A DNA stretch of 64,000 bases from CAYRWR01 sp964537555 (GCA_964537555.1 CAZIAD010000016.1:1-64000), one strand, 5' to 3'. Positions 25,789 through 34,095 are shown, counted from the first letter of the stretch. Notes: a model not told the origin generated them from the letters alone. Program-made: numbers and translations.

Positions 25789-26421
25789 CTAGTTTAATCC
25801 GAAAGGAGCCCATAACCAGGCGCCTATTCCAATACCGTCATTACCCAGCAATCCAGTAGCTCCGATAGAGATCTGATTGTCTCCCAGATTAACATAGATA
25901 CCTGCATTCATGTCAAAACCGACTGCAGTAAAATCACCAGTAGCGATGTCACCTTCTACCCATACTCCAAAATCACCCAACTTAAGGGTAGGAGCAATGA
26001 TAATACCGGTATCAAAACCACTGAATAACCAGTCAGATGCTGAATACCAAACGTTGTACTCCAGAGCAAACATGTCCAGTTCGTCCCAGATACCATGTAT
26101 CTGCAGACCAGGGGCAGAACCTAATACCAGTCCTGCGATCAGGAGGTTATTACCGGAAATATCATATCTGGGCATGATATAACCACTGGAAATGTCCAGA
26201 AAGATGTCTACAGTATCTGAGAAACCATAGTCAAACTTGAAATCAACTGCACCTACACCGGTAGACAGATCGATTCCATAAATAGGGTTCACAGCTACAG
26301 TCTTAGCACCTGTCATTCCCACCCATGCTCCATAAGAATAGGCAGATCCCAGGTCGGGAGTCGCCATCACCATTGCGGCCAGTACGGCCAGTCCCAAACT
26401 TACTCTTCTCAAAGTCTTCAT
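25789..26421 (-). CDS. Putative outer-membrane beta-barrel protein
   Basis: This 210-residue protein has a signal peptide (about residues 1-27, ending GSA-YS). The remainder is a series of amphipathic strands rich in Gly, aromatic and acidic residues (for example VDFKFDYGFSDTVDIFLDISSGY), with a C-terminal strand IGAWLWAPFGLN. This fits a small outer-membrane barrel. No family name is offered. ATG at 26421 has AGGAGG seven bases upstream, a strong site. It stands alone between two terminators. Confidence 0.7.
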   Translation of the reverse strand: MKTLRRVSLGLAVLAAMVMATPDLGSAYSYGAWVGMTGAKTVAVNPIYGIDLSTGVGAVDFKFDYGFSDTVDIFLDISSGYIMPRYDISGNNLLIAGLVLGSAPGLQIHGIWDELDMFALEYNVWYSASDWLFSGFDTGIIIAPTLKLGDFGVWVEGDIATGDFTAVGFDMNAGIYVNLGDNQISIGATGLLGNDGIGIGAWLWAPFGLN

Positions 26422-26480
26422 ATTAATCCTCCTTTAGTGTTTTATATGGAAAACTTATTTAATACTTTATACTTTTTTTA

Positions 26481-26524
26481 AAATAAATACAAGAAAGCTC
26501 CCTTCTCCCGGGAAGGGAGCTTTC
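26481..26524 (-). terminator. Rho-independent terminator after the PII gene
   Basis: GAAAGCTCCCTTC (26493-26505) and GAAGGGAGCTTTC (26512-26524) form a perfect 13-bp stem. On the minus strand it is followed by a T-rich, interrupted tract (TTGTATTTATTT). Confidence 0.8.
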
Positions 26525-26542
26525 AAAATAAATCTGTTAGTA

Positions 26543-26881
26543 CTAGAGAGCAGACTCTCCATTTTCACCGGTACGGATACGTACCACTTCTTCTATGCTG
26601 GAGATAAAGATCTTTCCATCTCCTACTTCACCAGTCTGGCATACTGAAGAGATCTTGTCGATTATCTTCTTTACCAGGTCATCCTTGGTCACTATGGACA
26701 CCAGGAGCTTAGGGATGAGATCTACATCATACTCATTTCCTCTAAAGATCTCCTTGTGGCCTCTCTGGCGTCCGAATCCGCCTACTTCCTGTACGGTCAA
26801 GCCATGAACACCCAGGTCAGATAGCTCGGCCTTCAGGTCATGCAGTTTAATAGGTCTTATTACTGCTTCTATTTTCTTCAT
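26543..26881 (-). CDS. Nitrogen regulatory protein PII
   Basis: This 112-residue protein is a PII trimer subunit that senses 2-oxoglutarate and ATP/ADP. The T-loop RQRGHKEIFRGNEYDVDLIPK includes the modifiable Tyr51, and the B-loop TGEVGDGKIFI is intact. Its position nine bases after amtB is the classic amtB-PII pair (GlnK-like role): PII blocks the ammonium channel when nitrogen is sufficient. The ribosome site AGGAGG overlaps the amtB stop codon. Confidence 0.96.
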   Translation of the reverse strand: MKKIEAVIRPIKLHDLKAELSDLGVHGLTVQEVGGFGRQRGHKEIFRGNEYDVDLIPKLLVSIVTKDDLVKKIIDKISSVCQTGEVGDGKIFISSIEEVVRIRTGENGESAL

Positions 26882-26890
26882 TCTGGCCTC

Positions 26891-28141
26891 CTATGCTTTT
26901 GTAAAATCTTTACGGAACTCAGGATAAGCATCTGCTTTGTGCTCGCTGAGGTCCAGACCTAACAGTTCTTCTTCTTTAGTAACACGCAGTCCGTGTGTCA
27001 CTTTCATAATACCAAACACTATGATACCAGTGATGGCTGCCCATCCGGCCAGAGCTGCAACACCCAGAGCCTGAGTTCCCAGAGAAGCACCTTCCACGAA
27101 GATACCTACAGCCAGAACACCCCATGCACCGTTTACACCGTGTACTGAGAATGCACCTACGGGGTCATCAATCTTCAGTACGCGATCCACAAACAGTACG
27201 GACAGAACTACCAGTATTCCACCTATCAGGCCTATCAAAGCTGCTGCGGCAGGAGATACTCCATCACAACCGGCAGTAATGGCTACCAGACCGGCCAGAG
27301 CACCATTGAGGGTCATTCCGATATCGGGCACCTTCAGGGTGATCCATGAAGTGATTAAAGCACCGATTACACCGGCAGCTGCGGCCAGGGTAGTAGTCAT
27401 GGCAATGTAACCTATGTCAGGAATAGCAGCTGTGGTAGATCCGGGGTTAAATCCATACCATCCAAACCACAGAATGAATACACCCAGGGCTGCCAGAGGC
27501 AGATTGTGTCCGGGTATAGGCACTGCTTTTCCGTCTTTCTTGTACTTTCCGATTCTGGGTCCCAGGAAAATAGCTCCCATGAGGCCAAGTACTCCACCAA
27601 CCATGTGTACAACACCGGATCCGGCAAAGTCAAGATATCCCAGGCTCTCCAGCCATCCGGCAGATGCATCACCGGCTATTCCATACAGGCTGCCCCATGC
27701 CCAGTGACCGGATATAGGATAGATCACCAGAGATACGATAAAGCTGTATATGAGGTAGGCTGAGAACTTGGTTCGTCCGGCCATAGCCCCTGACACGATC
27801 GTAGCTGCAGTGGCAGCAAACACCAGCTGGAACATAAAGAAAGTATACGTATATTCTTCAGCTCCCGCAAACAGAAAACCTGTAGTACCGACAAATCCAC
27901 CGGCACTCTCACCAAACATCAGTCCGAAGCCCAGTACCCAGTAAGCAATAGCGCCCATAGAAAAGTCCAGGAGATTCTTCATGAGCACATTGCCGGTGTT
28001 CTTGGCACGGATAAATCCGGCTTCCACCATAGCAAAACCTGCCTGCATAAAGAATACCAGGAATGCGGCGATTATTGTCCATACTATGTCCAGGTTAGAC
28101 TGAGGAGCAAGTCCCAATTCTACAAAATTTGATAGCTCCAT
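26891..28141 (-). CDS. amtB: Ammonium transporter AmtB
   Basis: This 416-residue protein has eleven hydrophobic helices. The paired pore histidines are present in GSGVVHMVGG and AFSVHGVNGAWG, and DFSMGAIAYWVLGF and GWYGFNPGS are family segments. It begins with an outward-facing N-terminus without a cleaved signal and ends in a soluble tail that can dock PII. It is the first gene of amtB-PII, with AGGAGG upstream and a sigma-54-type promoter at 28173-28189. Confidence 0.97.
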   Translation of the reverse strand: MELSNFVELGLAPQSNLDIVWTIIAAFLVFFMQAGFAMVEAGFIRAKNTGNVLMKNLLDFSMGAIAYWVLGFGLMFGESAGGFVGTTGFLFAGAEEYTYTFFMFQLVFAATAATIVSGAMAGRTKFSAYLIYSFIVSLVIYPISGHWAWGSLYGIAGDASAGWLESLGYLDFAGSGVVHMVGGVLGLMGAIFLGPRIGKYKKDGKAVPIPGHNLPLAALGVFILWFGWYGFNPGSTTAAIPDIGYIAMTTTLAAAAGVIGALITSWITLKVPDIGMTLNGALAGLVAITAGCDGVSPAAAALIGLIGGILVVLSVLFVDRVLKIDDPVGAFSVHGVNGAWGVLAVGIFVEGASLGTQALGVAALAGWAAITGIIVFGIMKVTHGLRVTKEEELLGLDLSEHKADAYPEFRKDFTKA

Positions 28142-28172
28142 ATTATCCTCCTTATTGTAATCTGCCTATATA

Positions 28173-28189
28173 AAGCACGATGTATGCCA
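28173..28189 (-). promoter_or_regulatory. Sigma-54-type promoter for amtB-PII
   Basis: On the minus strand TGGCATACATCGTGCTT keeps GG-N10-GC spacing and differs from consensus mainly at TTGC (here GTGC). Initiation would be near 28163, giving a leader of about 22 bases with AGGAGG. Confidence 0.7.
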
Positions 28190-28324
28190 ACTCTTTTTTT
28201 TTCACTAAATAAAATATTAAACGGAGCATAACTCATTAATAGAATGATAATTACAGAAAAGAAATTTTTTTTAAGCTGGAATACAGACAGGCAATAATTC
28301 GCCTATTGATGCACATTTTTTAAT

Positions 28325-28373
28325 CATCTTACGATTATTGAGTGATTAAATATCATTCATTAATCGTAAGATG
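28325..28373. repeat. 49-bp imperfect palindrome between divergent sigma-54 promoters
   Basis: CATCTTACGATTA (28325-28337) and TAATCGTAAGATG (28361-28373) are perfect 13-bp inverted arms. Pairing continues inward with two mismatches (20 of 22 positions per arm). The centre is about 134 bases from the predicted + strand start and about 186 from the amtB start, typical enhancer distances. A second small dyad GTATGT-AAAA-ACATAC lies at 28379-28394. The rest of this 359-base gap (28142-28500) shows no gene. Confidence 0.7.
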
Positions 28374-28455
28374 TATTCGTATGTAAAAACATACACCTGT
28401 ACAAATTGATAGTGTGTATTGCTTGTCATATATGGAGTTATAACAGGAATGAGAT

Positions 28456-28471
28456 TGGTACGATACTTGCT
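28456..28471 (+). promoter_or_regulatory. Sigma-54 promoter for the small Cys-rich gene
   Basis: TGGTACG-ATAC-TTGCT matches TGGCACG-N4-TTGCW with one change and exact GG-N10-GC spacing. Initiation near 28482 leaves a 19-base leader with GGAGG before the ATG at 28501. Confidence 0.85.
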
Positions 28472-28500
28472 TTGATTAGGTGGTACTTTATGGAGGTTAT

Positions 28501-28677
28501 ATGGACATACTTTTTGATGACATCTGTAATACACGCTGCGACCAAAGGGGGCAGACATGCCCCACTGTTATGATCCAGGGTTTATTCTGTTTTCTGGACT
28601 TTGACAGAATCAAACACTCTCCTTTATCTTCTGATAAAACATCATTTCTTTCCGTGCCTCTTAAAAAAGCGTGCTGA
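28501..28677 (+). CDS. Small Cys-rich protein of unknown function under sigma-54 control
   Basis: This 58-residue protein begins MDILFDDICNTRCDQRGQTC. It has five Cys (9, 13, 20, 30 and the last residue, 58) in a C-x3-C-x6-C-x9-C pattern that could bind a metal or form disulphides. There is no signal peptide or long hydrophobic stretch. ATG at 28501 has GGAGG five bases upstream, and the promoter geometry fits exactly. It is divergent from amtB-PII, so a nitrogen-linked role is inferred. No homologue is recognised. No clear terminator follows. Confidence 0.65.
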   Translation: MDILFDDICNTRCDQRGQTCPTVMIQGLFCFLDFDRIKHSPLSSDKTSFLSVPLKKAC

Positions 28678-28696
28678 CCCTATAATAAAATATGTT

Positions 28697-28725
28697 TTGA
28701 CCCAAACCAGTAATTGATTTATAAT
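28697..28725 (+). promoter_or_regulatory. Sigma-70-type promoter for the corC-like operon
   Basis: TTGACC (28697-28702), 17 bases, perfect TATAAT (28720-28725). Initiation near 28733 leaves about 40 bases before the ATG. Confidence 0.75.
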
Positions 28726-28773
28726 AATCTTATAAAAATACTGAAATTATTTGTTTATAAGGAAATAAGTTAA

Positions 28774-29496
28774 ATGGCTGCTGAAGAGACTAGACAAAGA
28801 CTGGCTGGGTTGCAATTTATAGAAGACACTTTGAAAGGTATGGATGCCATAGATGTGATCATGCCTCGTTCTCAGGTGGAACTGATCAATATTAATTCCA
28901 GTTTTGAAGAGATCATCACTACTATAACCATGGGAGGACACTCCCGTTTCCCGGTGTATGAAGATAAAGTAGATAACATAGTAGGTGTTCTCTACGCCAA
29001 ATCTCTGTTGGGTTTGTTTAAAGACGAAAAAAGAAGAAAGAAATTTGTCATCCAGGATTACCTCAGAAAGCCACTCATCATATCTGAGAATAAAAAACTT
29101 AATGAATTATTAAAAGAGTTTATCAAAAGCCATGTGCATATGGCTATCGTAGTCAATGAGTACGGCACTATGTTGGGTATTCTCACTCTGGAAGACATTT
29201 TAGAGGAAATATTCGGAGAGATCGTAGATGAATTTGATCAGGAAGTTGCATCAAATTACATCAGTATTTCCAAAAAAGAAAGCATTATAAAACCAGGTAT
29301 GACTATCGATGAATTCAACCTTATCTTCAATACCCGGATTAAAAGTGAAGACTTTGAGACTATTGGAGGATTCATCATTGACCGTTTTGGATATGTCCCC
29401 AAAAAAGGGGAAAAGCTGAATTACAATCATTACTACTTTGACATTCTAAGTGTAGAAGGAAGCCGTATTCACAAGATCAAAGTGATCAGAGAGTGA
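28774..29496 (+). CDS. CBS-pair CorC/HlyC-type protein (TlyC family)
   Basis: This 240-residue cytosolic protein has two CBS domains (about residues 22-80 and 90-145, with VNEYGTMLGILTLEDILEEIFGEI) and a C-terminal CorC_HlyC domain (about 165-238, ETIGGFIIDRFGYVPKKGE). It lacks the membrane DUF21/CNNM domain, like CorC and Brachyspira TlyC. Older haemolysin labels rest on weak evidence; magnesium/cobalt efflux modulation is the likelier role. It begins a + strand run ending with surE. Confidence 0.88.
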   Translation: MAAEETRQRLAGLQFIEDTLKGMDAIDVIMPRSQVELININSSFEEIITTITMGGHSRFPVYEDKVDNIVGVLYAKSLLGLFKDEKRRKKFVIQDYLRKPLIISENKKLNELLKEFIKSHVHMAIVVNEYGTMLGILTLEDILEEIFGEIVDEFDQEVASNYISISKKESIIKPGMTIDEFNLIFNTRIKSEDFETIGGFIIDRFGYVPKKGEKLNYNHYYFDILSVEGSRIHKIKVIRE

Positions 29497-29497
29497 T

Positions 29498-30055
29498 ATG
29501 AGAAGTTTTATAGCCATAGATACCAATCTGGAGATCAAAGAACATATCCAGAATCTCATTGAGGAATGCAGCGCTTTACAGACTTCCGGGATTAAATATT
29601 CTCAGGCAGACCAACTACATATCACTCTGCATTTTCTGGGTGAGATCCCGGATTCTCTGGTGGATCCCCTGATCGATACTCTGGCACACCAATCAATAGA
29701 CACTGATGAGATAGTCATAGAGAAATGCGGGGCTTTTCCTGACTTTTTTTTCCCCAAAGTGGCCTGGCTGGGAGTTCAAAGGTCCCCCGGACTGTTAAAG
29801 ATGTATGCTCATATAGAAAGCGTTCTGGCCAGCCTTAACATCTCACCGGAGAGACTTTCTTTCAAACCGCATATCAGCTTCGCCCGCTTCACTAAAGAAA
29901 TCAATAAAGACCTGTTAAACTATCTCCGCTCTTTACAATCCAAAGAATGGGCTCGCTATACTCCATTGGATTTTCATCTATATAAAAGCGAGTTAAGAAA
30001 AGAAGGTTCCCTCTATACAAAACTAGCTACTTTTAATCTAAGGAGCACTTTATGA
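29498..30055 (+). CDS. thpR: RNA 2',3'-cyclic phosphodiesterase ThpR (LigT family)
   Basis: This 185-residue 2H phosphoesterase has both catalytic motifs, HITLHFLG (about residues 46-53) and HISFARF (about 127-133). The family opens 2',3'-cyclic phosphates on RNA ends. ATG follows the CBS gene stop by one base. Its end overlaps the next gene by four bases (ATGA), so the three genes are translationally linked. Confidence 0.92.
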   Translation: MRSFIAIDTNLEIKEHIQNLIEECSALQTSGIKYSQADQLHITLHFLGEIPDSLVDPLIDTLAHQSIDTDEIVIEKCGAFPDFFFPKVAWLGVQRSPGLLKMYAHIESVLASLNISPERLSFKPHISFARFTKEINKDLLNYLRSLQSKEWARYTPLDFHLYKSELRKEGSLYTKLATFNLRSTL

Positions 30056-30753
30056 GCATGGATCAGTTTCAGAATACTCTTCAGATCCTGATAGATACTG
30101 ACAAGATTTTCCACATAAAATTTTATGTGATAGATGACAATATCAAAGCAAAAGTGGAGCATGCCCTTAACCTGATGTTTGGTCGATATGCCAAAGATGA
30201 CATCATGGGAGTAATCTATTCCTGTGTTAAGGAGCTCATGATCAATGGCACTAAAGCCAATCTCAAAAGAGTCCTGTTTGAGAAAAATTCATTAAATATT
30301 GACGATCCTCAGGAATACCTGCAGGGAATGATGCATTTTAAAGACCTGCTCAATGAAAGAGCCTATCACAGCTACCTGGATGACCTGAAATCTATGGATC
30401 TCTGGGTCAATGTCAGATTTGAATATGGAAAAGAAGGGATCCGGCTTATCGTCAATAATAATACCCATCTTACAGATATAGAAGACAAAAGACTCCGGGA
30501 AAAACTGGGGAAAGCCATGCAGTATGATGATATTGCTCAGTTTTATATGGATCAGGGAGATGAACTGGAGGGTGCTGGTATGGGCATTGCGCTCATTATC
30601 ATGCTACTCAAAGGTATCGAAGTAGACCCCCATTTATTCAGAATAGGCAACACAGACAGCAGATCTACTTTTGCGAGGCTGGAGATCCCTTTTACGACAA
30701 AATTTCTCAGCATGAGAGACAATACAAAGGTGAAAAATGAGACTCTTGCTTAG
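30052..30753 (+). CDS. Stand-alone GHKL (histidine-kinase-like) ATPase domain protein
   Basis: This 233-residue protein has an N-box-like helix CVKELMINGTKANLKR (about residues 60-75) and a G2-box-like GAGMGIALI (about 180-188), but no histidine dimerisation domain and no sensor. The place of the DxGxG G1 box reads VNNNTHLTD, so nucleotide binding may be weak or altered. Such solitary GHKL proteins occur in spirochaetes and can act as anti-sigma or partner-switching kinases (inference). AAGGAG lies upstream of the ATG; the last 17 bases overlap surE. Confidence 0.7.
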   Translation: MSMDQFQNTLQILIDTDKIFHIKFYVIDDNIKAKVEHALNLMFGRYAKDDIMGVIYSCVKELMINGTKANLKRVLFEKNSLNIDDPQEYLQGMMHFKDLLNERAYHSYLDDLKSMDLWVNVRFEYGKEGIRLIVNNNTHLTDIEDKRLREKLGKAMQYDDIAQFYMDQGDELEGAGMGIALIIMLLKGIEVDPHLFRIGNTDSRSTFARLEIPFTTKFLSMRDNTKVKNETLA

Positions 30754-31483
30754 TAATGATGATGGCTATGACTCACCGGGTATTAATATCCTGGCCGAGA
30801 CCCTGGCTAGGGAGCATGAAGTCACGATTTGTGCCCCTCTTAGGCAGATGAGTGCCACCGGACATGCCGTAAATATTTTTAAACCCCTCGAAATCCAGCG
30901 CATTTCTCCCCGGATCATCGCCCTGGATGGGACACCTGCCGATTGTGTAAAAGCGGCCATCAGCGGATTATTTCCTGATGTCACCTTTGATGCTGTCATC
31001 TCCGGGATCAATGACGGGCCAAACCTGGGAGAAGATGTCTTTTATTCAGGTACAGTAGCTGCAGCCCGGGAAGGTGCCCTCAACGGGATATTTTCGATAG
31101 CCTGTTCCAGGGATGGATGGGGCATTGGGACAAATTACGAAAATCCTTCTCTTTTTATACGCAAGCTTCTCTCATCATTTAGCCAGGAGCAGTTACAGAG
31201 AAACACTATCCTGAATATAAACTTCCCACTGGCAGGGACCTGGAATAGCGTCGAATTATGCTCCCTGGGTACCAGGATATACCAGGATGTTGCCCGTATC
31301 TATAAGGAAGGAAACAAAGAATTCCTGCAAATAGAAGGAGAATCGCCTTCGTTCATTGATCAACCCGGATCGGACCTGAATGCTATACATCATGGCAATG
31401 TGTCCATTACTGCATTGGCAAACGTGGAACACGATCAGCTTGTCCATGCCGCACTTTCAGAGATCATAGATATACTTAAATAA
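30737..31483 (+). CDS. surE: 5'/3'-nucleotidase SurE
   Basis: This 248-residue enzyme dephosphorylates nucleoside monophosphates. It begins MRLLLSNDDGYDSPGI with the metal-binding NDDG, and has RQMSATGHA, LDGTPADCVKAA, and VISGINDGPNLGEDVFYSGTVAAAREG, all SurE hallmarks. It is the last gene of the corC-like/thpR/GHKL/surE run. Confidence 0.96.
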   Translation: MRLLLSNDDGYDSPGINILAETLAREHEVTICAPLRQMSATGHAVNIFKPLEIQRISPRIIALDGTPADCVKAAISGLFPDVTFDAVISGINDGPNLGEDVFYSGTVAAAREGALNGIFSIACSRDGWGIGTNYENPSLFIRKLLSSFSQEQLQRNTILNINFPLAGTWNSVELCSLGTRIYQDVARIYKEGNKEFLQIEGESPSFIDQPGSDLNAIHHGNVSITALANVEHDQLVHAALSEIIDILK

Positions 31484-31555
31484 TGTAGTCCTGCTATTGA
31501 CAAAACATCTATATATGTCAAAATATATAAAATGCTGAATTTTTGGATGGGAAAT

Positions 31556-32227
31556 ATGGATATTAATGCCATCGTCAAACAACTCTCTGAAGGAAGGACT
31601 GTGGATCAACGCAGGGAAGCTGCCATGTTCCTGACACGGGTGAGTGAAAAGTCTATAATAAAACCTCTCATCTCTTCCTTATCCGATCATGAAGATATTG
31701 TCATTTTTTCAACATTGGCTCTGGTCAATATCGGAAAACAAGCCATTCCCGATCTGATCTCAGCCTTGCGTGATTCAGCAGATAAAAAAGTAAAAAGTGC
31801 CTGCGCCGAGATCCTGGGTGAGATCAATGACAATGAAGCCCTCCCTACTCTGATAGAAATACTGCATAAAACGGAAGACATTCAGATCAAGCAAAGTATA
31901 GTTGAAGCTCTGGGCAGATATAAAAGCGATCTGGCATTGGCTGAATTACATCGACTGCTCAATGAAAAAGAGCCCTTGATCGTCACATTTGCAGCTCTGG
32001 CCTTACATAGAAATGGCCAAAACGAGGATCTCTATAAATATCTGGTAAATTTACTCAAAGAATCTCAAGGTAAAAATCTGGCTATCCTGTCCTGGGGGCT
32101 GGTCGAGATATGTGGCAGATCTAAAATTCCTTACTTAAAAAAAATAGCTGATAACAGCGGCCGAGAAGACGTAAAAGATCTCCTCGATGAGATCATTCAC
32201 GGAATCAGTATTAAATACCAAAATTAA
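31556..32227 (+). CDS. HEAT-repeat protein
   Basis: This 223-residue all-helical protein has about five to six HEAT/PBS-lyase-type repeats (for example ALVNIGKQAIPDLISALRDS and CAEILGEINDNEALPTLIEIL). These form a protein-binding solenoid; no catalytic function is implied. ATG at 31556 is chosen because a start at 31532 would lie almost at the putative transcription start. TTGACA at 31497 and TGTCAA at 31516 form an inverted repeat just upstream. Confidence 0.8.
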   Translation: MDINAIVKQLSEGRTVDQRREAAMFLTRVSEKSIIKPLISSLSDHEDIVIFSTLALVNIGKQAIPDLISALRDSADKKVKSACAEILGEINDNEALPTLIEILHKTEDIQIKQSIVEALGRYKSDLALAELHRLLNEKEPLIVTFAALALHRNGQNEDLYKYLVNLLKESQGKNLAILSWGLVEICGRSKIPYLKKIADNSGREDVKDLLDEIIHGISIKYQN

Positions 32228-32240
32228 GCGGGAGGAAGGT

Positions 32241-32795
32241 GTGAAAATGGGATTTGTATTCAGCGGACTGTTTTGGGGTATATTCGTCATCCTGATAGGG
32301 GTAGGTATTATTATTAATGTATTCTTCGATGTCAAAATACCCTTTGGCAGGATCATTTTTGCCATTATATTTATAGGAATTGGATTAAGCGTACTCATAA
32401 AAGGATTTGGCCCCCAAAAAAGTAATGATGTTATTTTTAACCAGTCCAGAGTAAGCTACTCTGAAGGGGCCCATGAATACAATGTGATTTTTGGAAAAAG
32501 TGATATAGACTTATCTTCCATTGAGCTCAAGGAGGAAAACATCAATATCGAGATCAACTGCGTATTTGGAGACAGTGAGATCAGATTAAATAAAGATCTG
32601 CCCATGAAAGTAAAACTGAGTTCTGCCTTTGCGGGGGCTCATACTCCCGATGGAAATAATATCGCATTTGGAGATTATACCTATACCAGCCCCAGTTATG
32701 ATAAAGATAAGCCATACATTAAGATAAAAGCCAATGTAGTGTTTGGAGCCTTGTATTTCCTGGATGATAAGAATGTGAAAAAAGAAGATAAGTAA
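32241..32795 (+). CDS. LiaF-like membrane protein
   Basis: This 184-residue protein has two N-terminal hydrophobic segments (about residues 8-28 and 34-52) and a beta-rich C-terminal domain (IFGKSDIDLSSIEL, INCVFGDSEIRLNKDLPMKVKLSSAFAGAHTPDG, VVFGALYF), the pattern of LiaF/DUF2154 proteins that modulate envelope-stress kinases. No LiaSR pair is visible. The GTG at 32241 has GGAGG five bases upstream; ATG at 32247 is an alternative. Confidence 0.72.
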   Translation: MKMGFVFSGLFWGIFVILIGVGIIINVFFDVKIPFGRIIFAIIFIGIGLSVLIKGFGPQKSNDVIFNQSRVSYSEGAHEYNVIFGKSDIDLSSIELKEENINIEINCVFGDSEIRLNKDLPMKVKLSSAFAGAHTPDGNNIAFGDYTYTSPSYDKDKPYIKIKANVVFGALYFLDDKNVKKEDK

Positions 32796-32800
32796 TAAAA

Positions 32801-32828
32801 AAAGAGCCATTTTTTATGGCTCTTTTTT
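32801..32828. terminator. Bidirectional rho-independent terminator
   Basis: AAAGAGCCAT-TTTTT-ATGGCTCTTT followed by T run on the plus strand and preceded by A run. It ends the LiaF-like gene and, on the minus strand, overlaps the last codons of the ATP-grasp gene. Confidence 0.9.
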
Positions 32829-34043
32829 TATTTCTACTTTTATTAAAGATTGAGCCTGCCTCAGGCTATCCAGGGCTTCTTCCCGGCTGGGTGCAGCAGA
32901 AATAATATGGCCGCACTTATCCATATTGTTTCGAGGCATAGTCACGAGATCTCCCACTTTTTTATCCAGAAATATTTCTTCGATATAAGGCAGTTCCAGG
33001 GCACGGGATATACCACTTATATCACTTATAATTCCAGGTTTCGCCATTATAGCCTGTTCAGCGGATACCCATTGCCTTTTAGGCTGTAAATCAAAAGGAG
33101 GGTACCCTAATGCTATGGCCATAGCATTGGAGATCACATCCACCCCACTCGACAAAGGATAAGTATAAGCCGACATAAATCCACCAGAGAGTCGGGCTGC
33201 CAGCTCGCCTATCCATGCCCCCGAACTATTTACCCGTATATCTCCTTTAGCGGCCCCTGTGGTCAGGCCCAGGGCCTTGATTGCCCTCTTCATCTCCTGT
33301 ACCGCTGTATCCAGCATCTTCTGCGGCAGGATGCTGGGCATAATATGGCCTGTCTCTACAAAAAAAGGAGGGTACTCTATGACCCGGTCGGCGATTCCTG
33401 TAATAAACACTTCCTCATCATAGATCAAAGCGTCTATACTAAGCTCGTCCCCGGGAATGAATTGCTCCAGAAGTAAGGTCCCTGTATTGGAATATTGAAA
33501 TGAATCCTTCCATGCATATTGCAGTTCAGCCAGGGATTCTACTTTCTGTACCCCTCTGGCACCCATGTTGAGCAGAGGCTTAATCACACAGCTGCTTCCA
33601 ATGGACAGAAAAGCTTTTTCGGCGCTAACCAGGTCTTCACAATGGTAAAACCGGGGTACAGCTATATCTGCTTCCTGTAAAGCCTGCCTCATTATATACT
33701 TATTAGTGGCTTTGCGGGCAGCCTGAGGACTGATTCCCGGCAATCCCAAGGATTCAGAACAAACTGCTACAGTATAGGATGCATCGGTACCTACAGTAAA
33801 AACGGCATCTATATGTTTTACTTTTTCAGAATACTGTTTCAGGGCCTGAGATGCGGATACTGCATCCATAGTGCTGCAGTGAATAAATGCATCCGCGTGA
33901 GGGATAGCCACTGCCTGGGGATTCATATCCAGCACTATCACTGTGGCCCCATAGTATTTAGCCTTTCTTACTGCAGGCAGCTGTAATAAAGCTCCTCCAA
34001 TAACACAGATGCATTTACCTGAAAATATTTCTTCGACCTGCAT
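32814..34043 (-). CDS. ATP-grasp family ligase of unknown substrate
   Basis: This 409-residue protein has an N-terminal pre-ATP-grasp Rossmann part (GGALLQLPAVRKAKYYGATVIVLD), a central ATP-grasp with CVIKPLLNMGARGVQKV and LLEQFIPGDELSIDALI, and the metal/catalytic strand AAKGDIRVNSSGAWIGELAARLSGGF. It resembles carbamoyl-phosphate-synthase-like ligases that join an amino acid or peptide to a carboxylate. The substrate is unknown. ATG at 34043 is used; the in-frame TTG at 34073 lies in the terminator of trpB2. Confidence 0.85.
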   Translation of the reverse strand: MQVEEIFSGKCICVIGGALLQLPAVRKAKYYGATVIVLDMNPQAVAIPHADAFIHCSTMDAVSASQALKQYSEKVKHIDAVFTVGTDASYTVAVCSESLGLPGISPQAARKATNKYIMRQALQEADIAVPRFYHCEDLVSAEKAFLSIGSSCVIKPLLNMGARGVQKVESLAELQYAWKDSFQYSNTGTLLLEQFIPGDELSIDALIYDEEVFITGIADRVIEYPPFFVETGHIMPSILPQKMLDTAVQEMKRAIKALGLTTGAAKGDIRVNSSGAWIGELAARLSGGFMSAYTYPLSSGVDVISNAMAIALGYPPFDLQPKRQWVSAEQAIMAKPGIISDISGISRALELPYIEEIFLDKKVGDLVTMPRNNMDKCGHIISAAPSREEALDSLRQAQSLIKVEIKKEP

Positions 34044-34059
34044 ATAGCCTCTTAACTTT

Positions 34060-34087
34060 AAAAAGGGGCTCAACGAGCCCCTTTTTA
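34060..34087 (-). terminator. Rho-independent terminator after trpB2
   Basis: AAAAAGGGGCTC-GTT-GAGCCCCTTTTT on the minus strand: a seven-pair GC stem followed by T run, between trpB2 and the ATP-grasp gene. Confidence 0.88.
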
Positions 34088-34095
34088 GTGAATTT

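Noticed and set aside
31497..31529. Promoter for the HEAT-repeat gene
   Set aside because: TTGACA is perfect, but the nearest -10-like TATATA is 21 bases away; the TTGACA/TGTCAA dyad may be chance.
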